Part shown: positions 20,906-31,282 of the stretch, piece after piece
How positions within the stretch are numbered: the first letter of the stretch is position 1
How the letters are laid out: every line of letters begins with the position of its first letter
DNA from: Heterohyrax brucei
Lineage: Eukaryota > Chordata > Mammalia > Hyracoidea > Procaviidae
Assembly: GCA_028571685.1 (NCBI GenBank)
Contig: CM053154.1
Span: forward strand, 8,655,501 to 8,719,500
Reading direction: 5' to 3'
DNA: 64,000 nt
Position numbers and translations under genes: made by a program
The notes under the pieces: model-generated
Told to the model about the DNA's origin: nothing
Seen by the model: the letters and a program-made list of their open reading frames with translations, nothing else
Databases searched by the model: none

Positions 20906-22128
20906 CTCCAGGATGAGGTCCAAATTCCTGGTGTGTCGAGTTTGTATGGCTTGGTTTCAAGTAACGAAAGGACTCAACTTAATGTGCTTTCAACAGTGAG
21001 GATGTTTGTAATCTTACAACCTGGAGCCTGGTGTAGGACACACATTGAGTGGCAGTGCCAAAGCTCTGGTATTACTCCTACCTGGTCTTTTTCCTTTGTC
21101 TGATCCTGGGTGTTGGTGCCGTGCTCAGCTGGAGGCAAGATGGTCACCACAGCTCTGACACAGAGGTCCTTTCCTCTGCCTCCTTCTTGGGAATGGGGAG
21201 AACTCCCCCAACCTAGGAGTCCCCTTTCTTAGGGGCATCTTCCAGGGACCAAATCTGTCATAATCATTCCAGTGCAGTCCTTTCCCCCAAAGAGTAAAAG
21301 ATCCTACCTGTAGACCACCCAGGACCCTTCTCCTTAGAGAAGGAGAGCTGGAGAGAGGGAAGGATTTGATCAAAGTGACTTTTTCTGTAAGCACTGGTAG
21401 CCTCCAGAATTTTCTGTCTTGGTTAAATGAGGAAACTCCTATCCCCAGCTGGAAGTCTGAGTTTCATCGCTTCCTCCTCCTCCTCTTTCTCCCCCCTGGC
21501 CACCCACCCACCTATGACTAGTGGCTGAATCCCATCAACTCCTCCCCATTGGGGCAACCTTCTGGCTGGTTTTCCTGCCACTTGTACATCCCCAAAAGCC
21601 CAGGAAAATAACCACTTTCCTGCTTAAAACTCCTTGTTGGCTCCCTCTGACTTACAGGGGACCCCATCTCCTAGCCTGGGGTATTAAGGACCTCTGCAAT
21701 CGGAACCCACCCCCCTGCTGACTTTTCCTCCAGTCCCTTCCTGAACAGGGCCCTGTGCTGCAGGCTTCAGGGACGCAACCCTGCAGAGATGCACCTCCTC
21801 CCTGCCTCTGAGCTCCCTCTGTATGCCATCCTGCTCTGCTCAGCACCAGTATCCCCACTCTGCTACAGAGTGGGCGGTGGTCTGGTTTCAGACTCAGCCT
21901 CCCCACCACTCACTGGCAGTCTGCAGGCTTGGTACAGGGAATGGTGCATGTTTGCAGAATGAGTGAACAGCTGAGGGCAGGTCCCAGTCCTAGTCTGACC
22001 TCTACATTCCTCATCTGTGAACTGGGTACATTCTCTCTGATTTTAGTTTGGGCTTCACACTTGCAGTTCTCTGATGCTCCAGTCCTGGTTCCAGGCTTGT
22101 CGAAGCCTCTCGTCCAAGCGCTCTTTCC
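20906..22128. other. Unique sequence, no gene recognised
   Basis: Nothing recognisable. 21470-21500 is pyrimidine-rich. Confidence 0.35.
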
Positions 22129-22130
22129 AG

Positions 22131-22190
22131 GGAGTAGTCTCCCAAGCCTGGCAGGGGACCATGGTGCCCAGACTCTGTCAGCCAGCCGTG
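22131..22190 (+). other. Weak exon candidate (60 nt)
   Basis: Preceded by 'gctctttccag' and followed by GTAAGA. Open in the frame starting at its first base, 20 codons with no recognisable motif. Only a pattern match, and such pairs arise by chance. Confidence 0.15.
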
Positions 22191-22784
22191 GTAAGAGGGG
22201 TGGTGGCTCCCCAGGGGTCCTGTGAGACTCAGCTCTCAAACCCTCCAGAGAACTGAGCGCACCCTGCAGGAAGACGTACAGAGGGTCCTGTCTGCAGATT
22301 TCCTTATTCCCCACGAGAAGCTGCGAACCAACTGTAAAGCAGTGAATACAAACCTAACTGACCATCTCCTTTGGCTTGAATCAGGCCAGGTGGAAAAGAC
22401 AGACAGACACCATTGGTGCCGTCGTCCAACCAGCCCCTGCTGGCAAACAGCTCTGAGTCTCTGAGGCTCCGGAGCCTGGCACCCCTGCAGCCAGCCACCA
22501 ACAGGCAAACTGCCAGTTGTCAGTGCCCCCCCGCCGCTGGCCCCTCCGAGAGCTAACCTCCCCAGGGTCTTTCAAACAGTTCTCTCACTTGTTACCATGG
22601 TCTGCATCTCCTTTCGCCCAGGAAGGATGACGATGGACATGACGGCTCCCTGAAGCTAAGTGGGCCCCAAGGGGGAGGCCACCTGCGGCTGCGGCATCCC
22701 TCTGTCCTCACGCCCAGTGCCCGGGGTGGTAGCCCCAGAACAGAGGCCGTGTGGGGCGGGGTACGGCTGTAGTCTCTGAAGCTG

Positions 22785-22965
22785 GAGGACCTGGGATCAA
22801 GCTGCAGCGCAGCCTCTTAGAAACTGGCTGAGCAGAGGCTCTTGGCTGACATCCCTCGCTTCAGTGTCCTCCTTCAGGAAACGGGGACAGTAGCCTCATA
22901 CCTAGAAACCAGTGAGACAGCACACCTGAAAAGTGCTTTGTACACAGAGGGCTGGGCAGGTGTGG
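22785..22965 (+). mobile_element. MIR SINE relic
   Basis: 'gaggacctgggatcaagctg', 'cttcaggaaacggggacagt' and 'gaaaagtgctttgtacacag' follow the order of MIR. Confidence 0.65.
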
Positions 22966-23384
22966 TGGGGGGAAAGGGTCGTTCTAGAAACGAGGCACCG
23001 AAGTCTCCAGACCTGGGCGTCAGGGAGGAAGCTAAGAACTGACCAAGCCCATCCCACACGCTTTAGTGATTTTTCGAAGGGGACTCTGTCACGAGAAAGT
23101 CTCCTGGAGCTGAGTAGAAGGGAAGGTCTACCTCCGGAGGGGGAAGTCATGGCCGTGTCCTTCTGTGCGTAACTTGTTACTGGCCCTGGCACCCAGAAGG
23201 CAGTCCCTCCCCTACCCCTGCAGCATCACTCGGTAAGGGAAGACCAGAATGCGAGCAGCACCCCCAGTCATCTAACAACACATTGCTGAGCACCCTGTGT
23301 ATGCAGAAGCCTGGGCTAAGAGCTGAGGATGCAGACGTAGGTAGGGTTGGCATTCAAGGGGATGAGACCCATCGGCTGCAGGCT

Positions 23385-23560
23385 TGGACCAATGACCCCT
23401 CAGCAGCTGGGTGACCGAACAAGCTGCACAACCTCTCTGAGTCAATTTTCTGGGCAGAGAAGAGGGAACAGGAACCAGCCCCCTCCTCCACGGGTGATTC
23501 TCAGAATCCAATGACATCTGTGGGCACAGCATTTTAGACAGTGCTGAAGTGACAGACAAT
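23385..23560 (+). mobile_element. MIR SINE relic
   Basis: 'agctgggtgaccgaacaagc' and 'caacctctctgagtcaattt' correspond to the MIR core. Confidence 0.5.
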
Positions 23561-23614
23561 GATAATTACCAAGTTCTTCCCCTTGAGGAAATAAAATAAC
23601 AGGATAGTATAGAA

Positions 23615-23784
23615 GATCCTGGAAGCCTGGTGGTGTAGTGGTTAGGTGCTATGGCTGGTAACCAAAGGTCGGCAGTTCAAACTACGCACCCCTTGGGAAC
23701 TCTATGAGGCAGTTCTGCTCTGTCCTATTCTGTTCTGCTATGAGTCGGAATTGACTCAACGGCAGTGGGTTTGGGTTTGGTTGT
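23615..23784 (+). mobile_element. AfroSINE copy, first of three in tandem
   Basis: 'ctggtggtgtagtggttagg', 'ggtcggcagttcaaactacg', 'tgagtcggaattgactcaac', then a G/T-rich tail. Confidence 0.93.
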
Positions 23785-23937
23785 AGAAGATCCTGGAAGC
23801 CCTGTTGACATAGTGGTTAAGTGCCATGTTTCCTAACTGAAAGGTCTGCAGTTCGAACTAGGCGCTCCTTAGAAACTCTGCCCTTTGAGGTCTCTATGAC
23901 TTGCAACTGCCTCGATGGCAAGGGGGCTTTGGCTACA
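23785..23937 (+). mobile_element. AfroSINE copy, second of three in tandem
   Basis: 'gacatagtggttaagtgcca' (head), 'ggtctgcagttcgaactagg' (B-box region GTTCGAACT), then a shortened tail. Both this and the previous copy follow 'gaagatcctggaagcc', a possible target-site duplication. Confidence 0.88.
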
Positions 23938-24152
23938 GAAGGCCCCTGGATGTCCCAAATGGTTTGCGCTTGAATGCCAACCTAAGGGTTGGTAGTTTGA
24001 ACCCACGCAGCAATACCAAGGAAAAAAGGCCTGTGATCTGCTTCACTAAAGATTATGGCCAAGAGAGCTGCGGGCAAGTTTTACCAAATAACACCCAAGG
24101 TTGCCACGAGCCGAAGTCACCTTAATGGTGACGTGTTTGGTTATTTTGGTTT
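23938..24152 (+). mobile_element. AfroSINE copy, third of three, older subtype
   Basis: 'cctaagggttggtagtttga' (B-box region) and 'tgccacgagccgaagtcacc' (tail), much more diverged than its two neighbours. Confidence 0.72.
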
Positions 24153-24154
24153 AG

Positions 24155-25155
24155 AAGCAAACTCAGGTTGAGAACCTGAGTTCGGGTGGAAAGTGAAAGA
24201 AGCTCAGTGTGCCTCAGTGACGGAAGCAAGGACTCAGGGAAGGGGACTGTAGGCTAGGAGGTGAAGAGGATGAAACAGTGGGCCAGGCTGGACTACTGTT
24301 ACAATGAAGATGCTGTATTGGAGGGGCCAGGCTAGGGGAAGGACACCCACTGGTGGATTGTGGCAAGACTTGGTCAAGCGGGACTGAGGCCTGAATGAGG
24401 CCATAGCAGCAGGCAGGGGAGAGGGGGACAGTCTTCGAAGTGTCAACAAGGTGGCAGGAGAGGACAGTGGAGGAGGACAGTGCAGTTCCGGTACTCCTCA
24501 CATAAGTGACAGTTGCTCCTTGAGACAAGGTCACAGGGGTAGGGCAGCTTTGGAGGCAGGTGAGGAGCTGGGTTGTGGGGTCAACTGGAGACACAGCATC
24601 TTCTACGGCTGGGGAGAAGGGACCTGGGCTGAGGAAAGAGTCACCCACTTCCTGAGCACAGCTCTCCTTCCAGCCGATGGCCTCCACCCTGCCCCCCCCC
24701 CCCAGCACCACCGGCAAGACTTGGCTACTGGTCTCCTCCCACCCCACCAGGTGCAGTTGAAGAGAGACGGGGACATCAGCCAGTTTCTAAAGAACAAAGC
24801 GTGCTGGCAGATGAAAGAGCACTGAGTGTCATCCCAGCGCCGGAGCTCTGAACCTGTTGATCAAGTCCCAGTGTAAACACCCCCAATTCCTAGGAGAGGA
24901 GGAGGGTATGGGTATGGGCCAAACCCAGAGGTGCTAAGTGTGTCAGGTGGGATGTTCTTTCCTCCCAGAGGACAGGAGAGGCTCCTTGTAAGCACCATGC
25001 CCTGGGGTTGTAGCAGTCCCTGAAACTGATTAACCCTTGTCCTCCAGTCTTCGGGATTTAGAACCCAATATACATGTAGTTCTCTCAGGGTTGCCTGAAT
25101 TCCCAGATTGTACCCAACTCTATATATCCTATGTTTGACCTACACATACATATCT
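24155..25155. other. Unique or L2-like sequence with a 12-C run
   Basis: No gene. 24692-24703 is a run of 12 C. Frames of 124 and 177 codons on opposite strands overlap here and lack domains. Confidence 0.35.
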
Positions 25156-25159
25156 ATGA

Positions 25160-25324
25160 TACCCCAACCCCCTGTCGTTAAGTCGGATTTGACTCATAGA
25201 GACCCTGGAGGACAGAGTAGAACTGTCCCATAGAGTTTCCAAGGAGCACCTGGAGGATTTGAACTGCTGACTTCTTGGTTAGCAGACATAGCACTCAACC
25301 CACTACATCACTGGTGTTTCCATA
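25160..25324 (-). mobile_element. AfroSINE copy
   Basis: Reverse copy: 'ctgtcgttaagtcggatttg' (tail), 'actgtcccatagagtttcc' (body), 'catcactggtgtttcc' (head). Confidence 0.92.
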
Positions 25325-25371
25325 TCTATGGTGAAGTTTAGTTTATAAGTCAGGCATGGTAAGAGAAAATC

Positions 25372-25530
25372 CTTAATGAGACGGGCTCACACAGTGGCGG
25401 TGACAATGGGCTGACACAGAGCAGCAGTTGTGGGGGGGACACAGGACCGGGCAGAGGTTTGTCCTGTTGGACACAGGGTTGCGACTTACTCAGTGGCACC
25501 TAGCCATCACCACAAGAGATTAACAACAGG
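25372..25530 (+). mobile_element. RTE/BovB LINE 3' end
   Basis: 'acacagtggcggtgacaatg', 'cacaggaccgggcagaggtt' and 'gcacctagccatcaccacaa' match the last part of the RTE copy at 48655-49310 and the A/C-rich tail of this LINE. Strongly 5' truncated. Confidence 0.65.
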
Positions 25531-25732
25531 AATTATAATAAAGTAGAACAATTATAACAATACACTAATAAAAGTTACGTAAATGTGGTCTCTGGGAGGG
25601 ATGAAGCCAGAAGACGTGCGATTTCATCACACTGCTCCTTTAACATTTTCAGCCCATGGTTGACTTTGGGTGACTGAAACCAAGGAAAGTGAAACCGTGA
25701 ACGGGGTGGGGCTTCAGCAAGGTATGTGACAT

Positions 25733-26068
25733 CTGACAATTATGTTCGCGAACTCATGCTGGGAAAAGCGCTACATACCTGATTACTGACCCTCACTACA
25801 GTCACCTTCCAAGTCCTCCCCTTGGGGAAGCTGTGCTCCTACACCAGTGCCTAGTCCACCCTTCAAAGCAGTTTTGGAATTCTTTCTGGAATGCCCAAAA
25901 AAGCTGTTGTCATATTACCCTTGATGTCCTGAATGTCACTAACCTGTCTTCCTTTCAATATTTCCTCTGTGCTTGAGTAAAGGAAAAAGTCATTGCGGGC
26001 TAGATCGGGAGAGTAAGCAGGGTGTTCCAATATAGTTATTTGCTTACTGGCTAAAAACTCCGCTATAC
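25733..26068 (-). mobile_element. mariner-type DNA transposon remnant
   Basis: The minus-strand translation contains a broken but recognisable mariner transposase C-terminal region: 'HPAYSPDLARNDFF' followed by a segment of the 'ILKGRQVSDIQDIKGN' type. This is the area around the last catalytic Asp of the D,D34D family. Frameshifts and stops follow. TIR-like sequences with 'gttcgcgaact' (25745) and 'gttcacgaactt' (26060) flank it. Confidence 0.75.
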
Positions 26069-26265
26069 AGTTAAGTTCACGAACTTGCTACCGTGCCACT
26101 GTATGAAACGGCCGTTTCAGAAAGAGTTCCAAAATTGCTTTGAAGGGTGGATCAAGAGTTGGCGTCAGTGCATAGTTTCCGAAGGGGAATACTTTGAAGA
26201 TGACCATAGTGATATTCAGCAATGAGGTATGTAGCCCCGAGAACAACTAAGTTCACGGATTTAAC
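26056..26265 (+). mobile_element. mariner-type remnant, opposite orientation
   Basis: The plus strand encodes a mariner C-terminal tail, 'FQNCFEGWIKSW' then 'GEYFEDD', between TIR-like sequences at 26060 ('gttcacgaactt') and 26250 ('gttcacggattt'). The coding part is internally deleted. With the minus-strand remnant it forms an inverted repeat of roughly 110 bp. Confidence 0.72.
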
Positions 26266-26274
26266 TACCTGCAG

Positions 26275-26480
26275 ACTTCGTAAAACGTCTGTGAGTGATG
26301 CAATCGATCAGAGCACTGACCAGAGGCAGGAGATGGGACTCCACCCAGAGGCACCTGGGAAGAAAGTCCTCGTGATCTATTTCTGAAAAAAAACAGCTAT
26401 TGAAAACCCTGGGGGCTATATTTCTACTTGGACACACAGAAGAGTCACCACAAGCTGGAGTCCACTTATGGACAATTTTT
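26275..26480 (+). mobile_element. AfroSINE copy, long subtype
   Basis: 'gggactccacccagaggcac' , 'cctcgtgatctatttctgaa' and 'cagctattgaaaaccctggg' follow the long subtype order. It ends in 'cacaagctggagtcc'. Confidence 0.7.
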
Positions 26481-26484
26481 TTTT

Positions 26485-27390
26485 TCCCCAGTACTGTGAA
26501 CTGCTCTACTCTGAAACTGGGCTGTCTCCTCGCAGACAGGAGCTACCAGCACAACTGTCATGAAAATCTCCTTGCGTTATTGAACAGAAGAGAGAGTTAA
26601 GTGTGCACTGAAGACCCCTGCTTTGTTCTCTGCTGCACTCTGGCAATTCAAATAGCTTCTTGAGAATCCACATGGGTCCACATGCTCGGGCCCAGGAAGG
26701 TGCCCCTGTAGCCCAGCACATGCTTCTGCAGCTCTTGCTTCTGGGAAGAGACAGATTACCGCACAGCAGAGGAAGCTGAGATGGGCTCTTAATAAGTCAG
26801 CCGATACTGGTTTGGTGCTTGATTCTAACCGCTCCAGAGATGCACACTCACTGTGGTTCAGTCACTTACCTGGCTCACCAAACAAAACCCCAAGGGGGTG
26901 AAAATAGAAACCAGAGTCCTGTTCTGGTTTATGTCAATCTCAGCTGCACCTTGTCCTCTGCAGAGAGAATACAAAGCCCTGCCAGGAAAACAGGGAAGAT
27001 GTTTCACCTGGGTAATGCCACCAGCACATGTTGACTTGAGAAGTCCAGCCTCACTGGGAGCCACTCTGATGCTGAAAAGCCTAGTTCTTCTATCACACAG
27101 AGCTCTAGTCAATAATAAATATTTCTGACGCAAGGCCAAACAAGTTCCCCAAACTGGCTCTTCCCCAGCCTGGCTGAGTCAGCATGAAATTAGCCAAGGT
27201 GCAGAAAACCTTGTGTTCTTGCACTGATATTTTTTCAGTGCCAAAGTGGGAAGCCCTAGAACTGAAAAACACACATGAATGCTGATACACTCATGGTTTC
27301 TGGTGCTGGGACGTGTGGGTGAGTGCCCTGGGGAGCTGAGAACCACTGATTGGGTAAAAGGGTGAGTGACAAGGTGCCACAGGGGATTAG
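26485..27390. other. Unique sequence, no gene recognised
   Basis: Low repeat content. Frames of 60-94 codons overlap on both strands with no domain. Confidence 0.35.
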
Positions 27391-27394
27391 GATC

Positions 27395-27705
27395 TAGATG
27401 GTAACCCGTTTGGTGGTTTGTATGTAGGAGACCACGGTTTAGTTCCTGACCAGTGCGCTTCATATGTGTGTCCCTATGATGCTAAAGAGGATTTTTAGAG
27501 CTTCTATACTAAGATAGACTAGGAATAAAGACCTGGTAATCCACATCTGAAAATCAGCCAGTTAAAACCCTAGGGATCACAGCCATCTAACCTCCAGCTG
27601 ATCCAGGGGGTGGTGAAGGACCAGGCGAAGTTTGTCCCATTGGCCATGGGATCGCCTTGAGTGGAAGGTCACTGGCAGCTAGCCACAACATCAACAAGGT
27701 GCATC
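27395..27705 (+). mobile_element. Long SINE with RTE-like tail, copy 1
   Basis: tRNA-like start around 'ggtggtttgtatgtaggaga', then 'atctgaaaatcagccagtta', and a 3' part (27583-27689) that is the near reverse complement of 29270-29373. Confidence 0.68.
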
Positions 27706-28325
27706 TTTAAGAGACAGATTATGGGACCCAAAGGAGGGGAGGCATACGACAGGGCTTTGTAAACTGTAAAGCTCTAAAGATACTCAAGATATTGCTATTC
27801 TGTTGTTACTCAGATGCTTTGCCTGGGGGAGGTTTATTTACGTTTACTTGTGTTCTGCTTTTAGATAGGACTGGGGCAACAGCTTATACGGCTTAACCCT
27901 GGAGGGTCTGGCTCCATTCAGTACCTTCACCCAACTAGCAGGCGACATGAGAACTACGCAACCATGGCTATGAATATTTGATTTCTCAGCATTTTGAATG
28001 TTAGCTAAGTGCTGACTTCAGCACTAACTGAAGTCAGAGAAGAAATCCCTGTTTTGACACTTACCCCACACCGTAGAGGCAGCTGTGACCCTGGGCTGGG
28101 AGGTCAGGCGCCCGTTTGGTTGATGTGAGAAACAGATGTGTGAGGCAGACACTGGCGTCTGTGGATCCTGACAGGAGAGAGGCGCCGCTCAGCTTGGCAC
28201 TGACATCTGAGGTCACAGCCTCACCGAGGAAAAAGCCAAGGCCTGTGTTGAAGGTGTTAGTAGCTGGGACTTGACCAAAGTCATCTAGACTGCTAAATTC
28301 AATTCCATCTCTCAACCGGATCAAC
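27706..28325. other. Unique sequence, no gene recognised
   Basis: An 87-codon minus frame (28061-28324) has no recognised domain. Nothing else stands out. Confidence 0.35.
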
Positions 28326-28329
28326 AGAC

Positions 28330-28625
28330 TCTCATTCCTTTACCTGTCTCAGGGGTAATAAATCAATCTTCGGGGAGGTAATGAATCTACATTGTTCCAT
28401 AACACGTAAAGGAATCTTGTGACTCCCTGTTCTATCCTGTGACATTTTCCAGTTGGAAATCCCTTTGTAATCTGACTGTAAAAGCTGCTGGAATTGTAAC
28501 CCCAAAGGGACAGTTTGGGGAGAATTTATTCTCATTGTCTCCCAGGCCTGCATACTTGTCTGCTAATAAAACATTAAACCTTTTTCCCATCTCCAAATTT
28601 TGGCTCTCAGTGACAGGTGGGACAA
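28330..28625 (+). mobile_element. Possible solo LTR
   Basis: 'ccccaaagggacagtttggg', 'ggcctgcatacttgtctgct' then 'aataaaac' (AATAAA at about 28564) and 'tttggctctcagtgacaggt' have the order R-polyA signal-U5 of some mammalian ERV LTRs. The alternative is an AT-rich conserved element. Confidence 0.4.
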
Positions 28626-28719
28626 ATTTGCTTTGATATGGCAACAAAGGCTGGCTCCAGGTGGGCAACCGTGAGGTGAAGGGGCTGACAGAAACCAGAC
28701 CCACTTCTGTGAAAACCCA

Positions 28720-28922
28720 CAGCTGTCAAGTCAATTCCTGCTCATAGTGATCCTATTAAAAAAGACAAAAAACAAAAAACAAAACCTAATGCCGTCAATT
28801 CTGACTCACATGGACCTGAAAGACAGTGGAACTGTCCTGTTCCAAGGAGCGCCTGGCGCATTTGAACTGCCTGCTTTTTGCTTAGCAGCCATCGCACTTA
28901 CCCACTGCACCATCAGGGTTTT
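28720..28922 (-). mobile_element. AfroSINE copy with A-rich insertion
   Basis: Reverse copy with 'ccacagctgtcaagtcaatt' (tail). A-rich repeats at 28757-28787 lie before a second tail-like piece 'gccgtcaattctgactcaca', and the head is at 28915. Probably a SINE inserted in a SINE tail. Confidence 0.72.
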
Positions 28923-29054
28923 CAGTGACCCTATAGGACAGAATAAAACTGTCCCATGGGATTTCTAAGGATAGCCTCGTGGTGAATTTGAACCGCCAGC
29001 CTTTTCTGGTTAGCAACCATAGCTCTTAACCACTAAGCCACCAGGCTTTCCCTT
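28923..29054 (-). mobile_element. AfroSINE copy lacking its tail
   Basis: 'agtgaccctataggacagaa' to 'taagccaccaggctttcc'. It abuts the previous copy directly. Confidence 0.88.
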
Positions 29055-29264
29055 CTTTTGTCAGGCCTCGAGGCAGAAGCTGCCCCTTGTTTTGCCTAAC
29101 AGCAGAACACAAATAAACATAAATAAACTTGCCCCAGGTGTAGCACTATAGTAATCACAAAATAACAGCACTTTGAATATCTCTAGAGCTTTACAGTTAT
29201 GAAGCTCCTTCACACTCATCCCATCCTTTGGAGCCCATACTCTGTCTTCTGAAGACGCACACCG

Positions 29265-29375
29265 TTGACGTTGTGGCTAGCTGCCATTGACCTTCCACTC
29301 AAGGTGATCCCATGCCCAACGGGACAAACCTCACCCAGTCCTTCACCACATCCCCTGGATCAGTTGCAGATGGTA
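29265..29375 (-). mobile_element. Long SINE with RTE-like tail, copy 2 (3' part)
   Basis: Reverse complement matches 27583-27689 closely, e.g. 'ttgagtggaaggtca' and 'ggcagctagccacaac'. Only the 3' third is retained. Confidence 0.72.
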
Positions 29376-29554
29376 CCCCCGAGATGGCATGGTTTCCCTG
29401 GTGCGCTGCGCCTCTGGCCCACCGAGGCTCGGCCTCGGTGTGGGAGATAACCGGCAGATGAGCGGAGAGGATGCTTCTAGTCTTCATCTTCTGGGAAGCT
29501 CCCAGTGGGAACTTGTGAGGATTGGTGGAGGACAGGGACTAGGGGCTTCCGAGG

Positions 29555-29786
29555 ACGAGTAGGTGCTGCCTCCCCTCATCTGAGTGTGCCCGTGTCAACG
29601 CACTCAGCAGCTAACCGAGAGGCTGGGAGTTTGAGTCCATTCAGAGGCATCTTGGAGGAAAGTCCCGACAATCTGCTTTGGAAAAATCAGCCGTGAAAAC
29701 CCTGTGCGACAAACTTCTACCCTGACACACACGGGGCGCTGTGACGCAGAATGGACTCCAAGGCACCAGGTGATGAGGGCAGGTGC
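29555..29786 (+). mobile_element. AfroSINE copy, long subtype
   Basis: 'agctaaccgagaggctggga', 'tcagccgtgaaaaccctgtg' and 'gcagaatggactccaaggca' follow the order of the long subtype. Confidence 0.75.
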
Positions 29787-29789
29787 CTC

Positions 29790-30148
29790 ATCTTGGTGAC
29801 AAGATGCTGGATTCTTCCTTGCTCTGGGAGGAGAGAAACCAGGCATCCTTGATGCCCCAGCATATGATCGTTCTCTGCTCGCCAGGTCCTACCTCCCAGC
29901 GCCGACAAGAGGTGACATGCACGGTGAAGTGGGGAGGGCAGTAAAGGTGTCGCTCTCCTGATCAGGGTATGCAACCACTGCACCTTCCCCCTAATTATCT
30001 CAAAACAAGATATCATAGGGATAAACCAGTTTAGGTAGAGGAAGCTGTACCTAGGAGCCTGGTGGTGGCGACTATTCTAGGTTCCCACTAGCCATCAGCC
30101 TTGTCCACCTCTGCTTTGACCCGGTCCCAGTTCCATCACCCTGCAGGG
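29790..30148. other. Unique sequence, no gene recognised
   Basis: Contains a 99-codon minus frame without recognisable features. Confidence 0.35.
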
Positions 30149-30151
30149 AAT

Positions 30152-30242
30152 AATCCGAAACTTGTCATTAAGTTGATTTCAACTCCTGGCCACTCTGTAG
30201 GACAGAATAGAACTGCCCAATAGTTTTCTAAGGGTATAATCT
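30152..30242 (-). mobile_element. AfroSINE 3' fragment
   Basis: 'gtcattaagttgatttcaac' and 'gaatagaactgcccaatagt'. The head is replaced by the adjoining forward copy. Confidence 0.78.
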
Positions 30243-30440
30243 TTTCAGAAGGAGACTTGGTGATGCGATGGTTAACAGCTGGACTGCTAATGGAAAGATC
30301 AGCAGTTTGAATCCACCAGCTACTCCTCGAATGCAATCTTCTCTCATGAAGATGACAACCTTGGAAACACTTTGGGATAGTTCTACCCCATCCATGGGGT
30401 GACTATGAGTTGAAATCTACTAGACAGCAGTGGGTTTGAT
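30243..30440 (+). mobile_element. AfroSINE copy, long subtype
   Basis: 'ggtgatgcgatggttaacag' (head), 'cagcagtttgaatccaccag' (B-box region), 'gatgacaaccttggaaacac' (subtype block), 'tgagttgaaatctactagac' (tail). Its G/T tail runs into the RTE copy. Confidence 0.88.
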
Positions 30441-31112
30441 TTGTTTGTTTTAATCTTTATGAGCAGCATCATGATAAATGGAGAGATTATTGCGGTTGTC
30501 AAGGATGTCATTTTACTTGAATCCACAATCAACACTCAAGGAAGCAGGAATCAAGAAACCAAACAACATATTGCATTCGGCAAATCCGTTGCATTAAAAA
30601 GCAAAGATGTCACTTTAAAGACTGAGTTACACCTGGTCCAAATTATGGTATTTTTGATCACCTCATATGCATGCAAAGGTTGGACAAGGAATAAGGAAGA
30701 CCAAAGAACTGATGCCTTTCCACGATGGCGTTGGTGAAGAATATTGAATACACCAGGACTGTCAGAAGAAGAAACACATCTGTCTTGGAAAGAGTAGACC
30801 CAGAATGCTCCATAGAAGAAAGGATGTCGTGTCAAGACTTGGTCTCATGTACTCTGGACATGTTATCGGGAGGGACCACCCCCAGAGAAGGACCCTAGAG
30901 GTTATTGGGAGTGGTCCCTCCCAATAACACGTCCAAAAGTAGAGGGTTAGTGAGAAAGAGAAAGACTTTCCACGAGGTGGATTGACACACTGGCTGCCAC
31001 AATGAGCTCAAGCTTCACAACAATTGTGATCATTGTCACAGAACACAGTAGGGAGTCATTCTGTTAGGCCTAGGGTCAGTATGAGTCATGATCAACTGGT
31101 TGGCACCTAACA
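30441..31112 (+). pseudogene. RTE/BovB LINE, 5'-truncated, C-terminal reverse-transcriptase ORF fragment and 3' end
   Basis: A 98-codon open piece (30441-30737) resembles the region after the RT palm in BovB/RTE: 'VVKDVILLESTINTQG' then 'CKGWTRNKEDQRTDAF', comparable to the known 'KDFIFLG' and 'CESWT...RRIDAFE' stretches. Downstream frames are broken. The copy carries a palindromic rearrangement at 30856-30934 that the copy at 48655 lacks, and it ends 'ttggcacctaacaacag'. It encodes part of a LINE replication protein and is inactive. Confidence 0.85.
30856..30934. repeat. 24-bp inverted repeat inside the RTE copy
   Basis: Arms 30856-30879 and 30911-30934 pair at 22 of 24 positions around a 31-bp loop. 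A second, shorter inverted repeat uses 30901-30911 and 30918-30928. Confidence 0.85.
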
Positions 31113-31117
31113 ACAGT

Positions 31118-31206
31118 CTTTTTACCAGAAGTGTAGCTGGTGGGTTTGAACAGCTGACCCTCAGGTTAGCAGCTGAGAGTTTCACTGCTGTGCCACAGAG
31201 GCCCCT
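31118..31206 (-). mobile_element. AfroSINE 5' half
   Basis: 'gtgggtttgaacagctgacc' and 'ctgtgccacagaggcccc'. Lies just after the RTE end. Confidence 0.82.
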
Positions 31207-31282
31207 TCCTCCGGGGAACATTAAGAGGAGAAAACAAGGACTAACAAAACCTCCCTAAACGTTGTAATCATAACACTGTCAA

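Noticed and set aside
20329..21103. Open frames of up to 256 codons in all three plus phases
   Set aside because: Produced by the CCAT tetranucleotide array, which has no stop in any forward phase.
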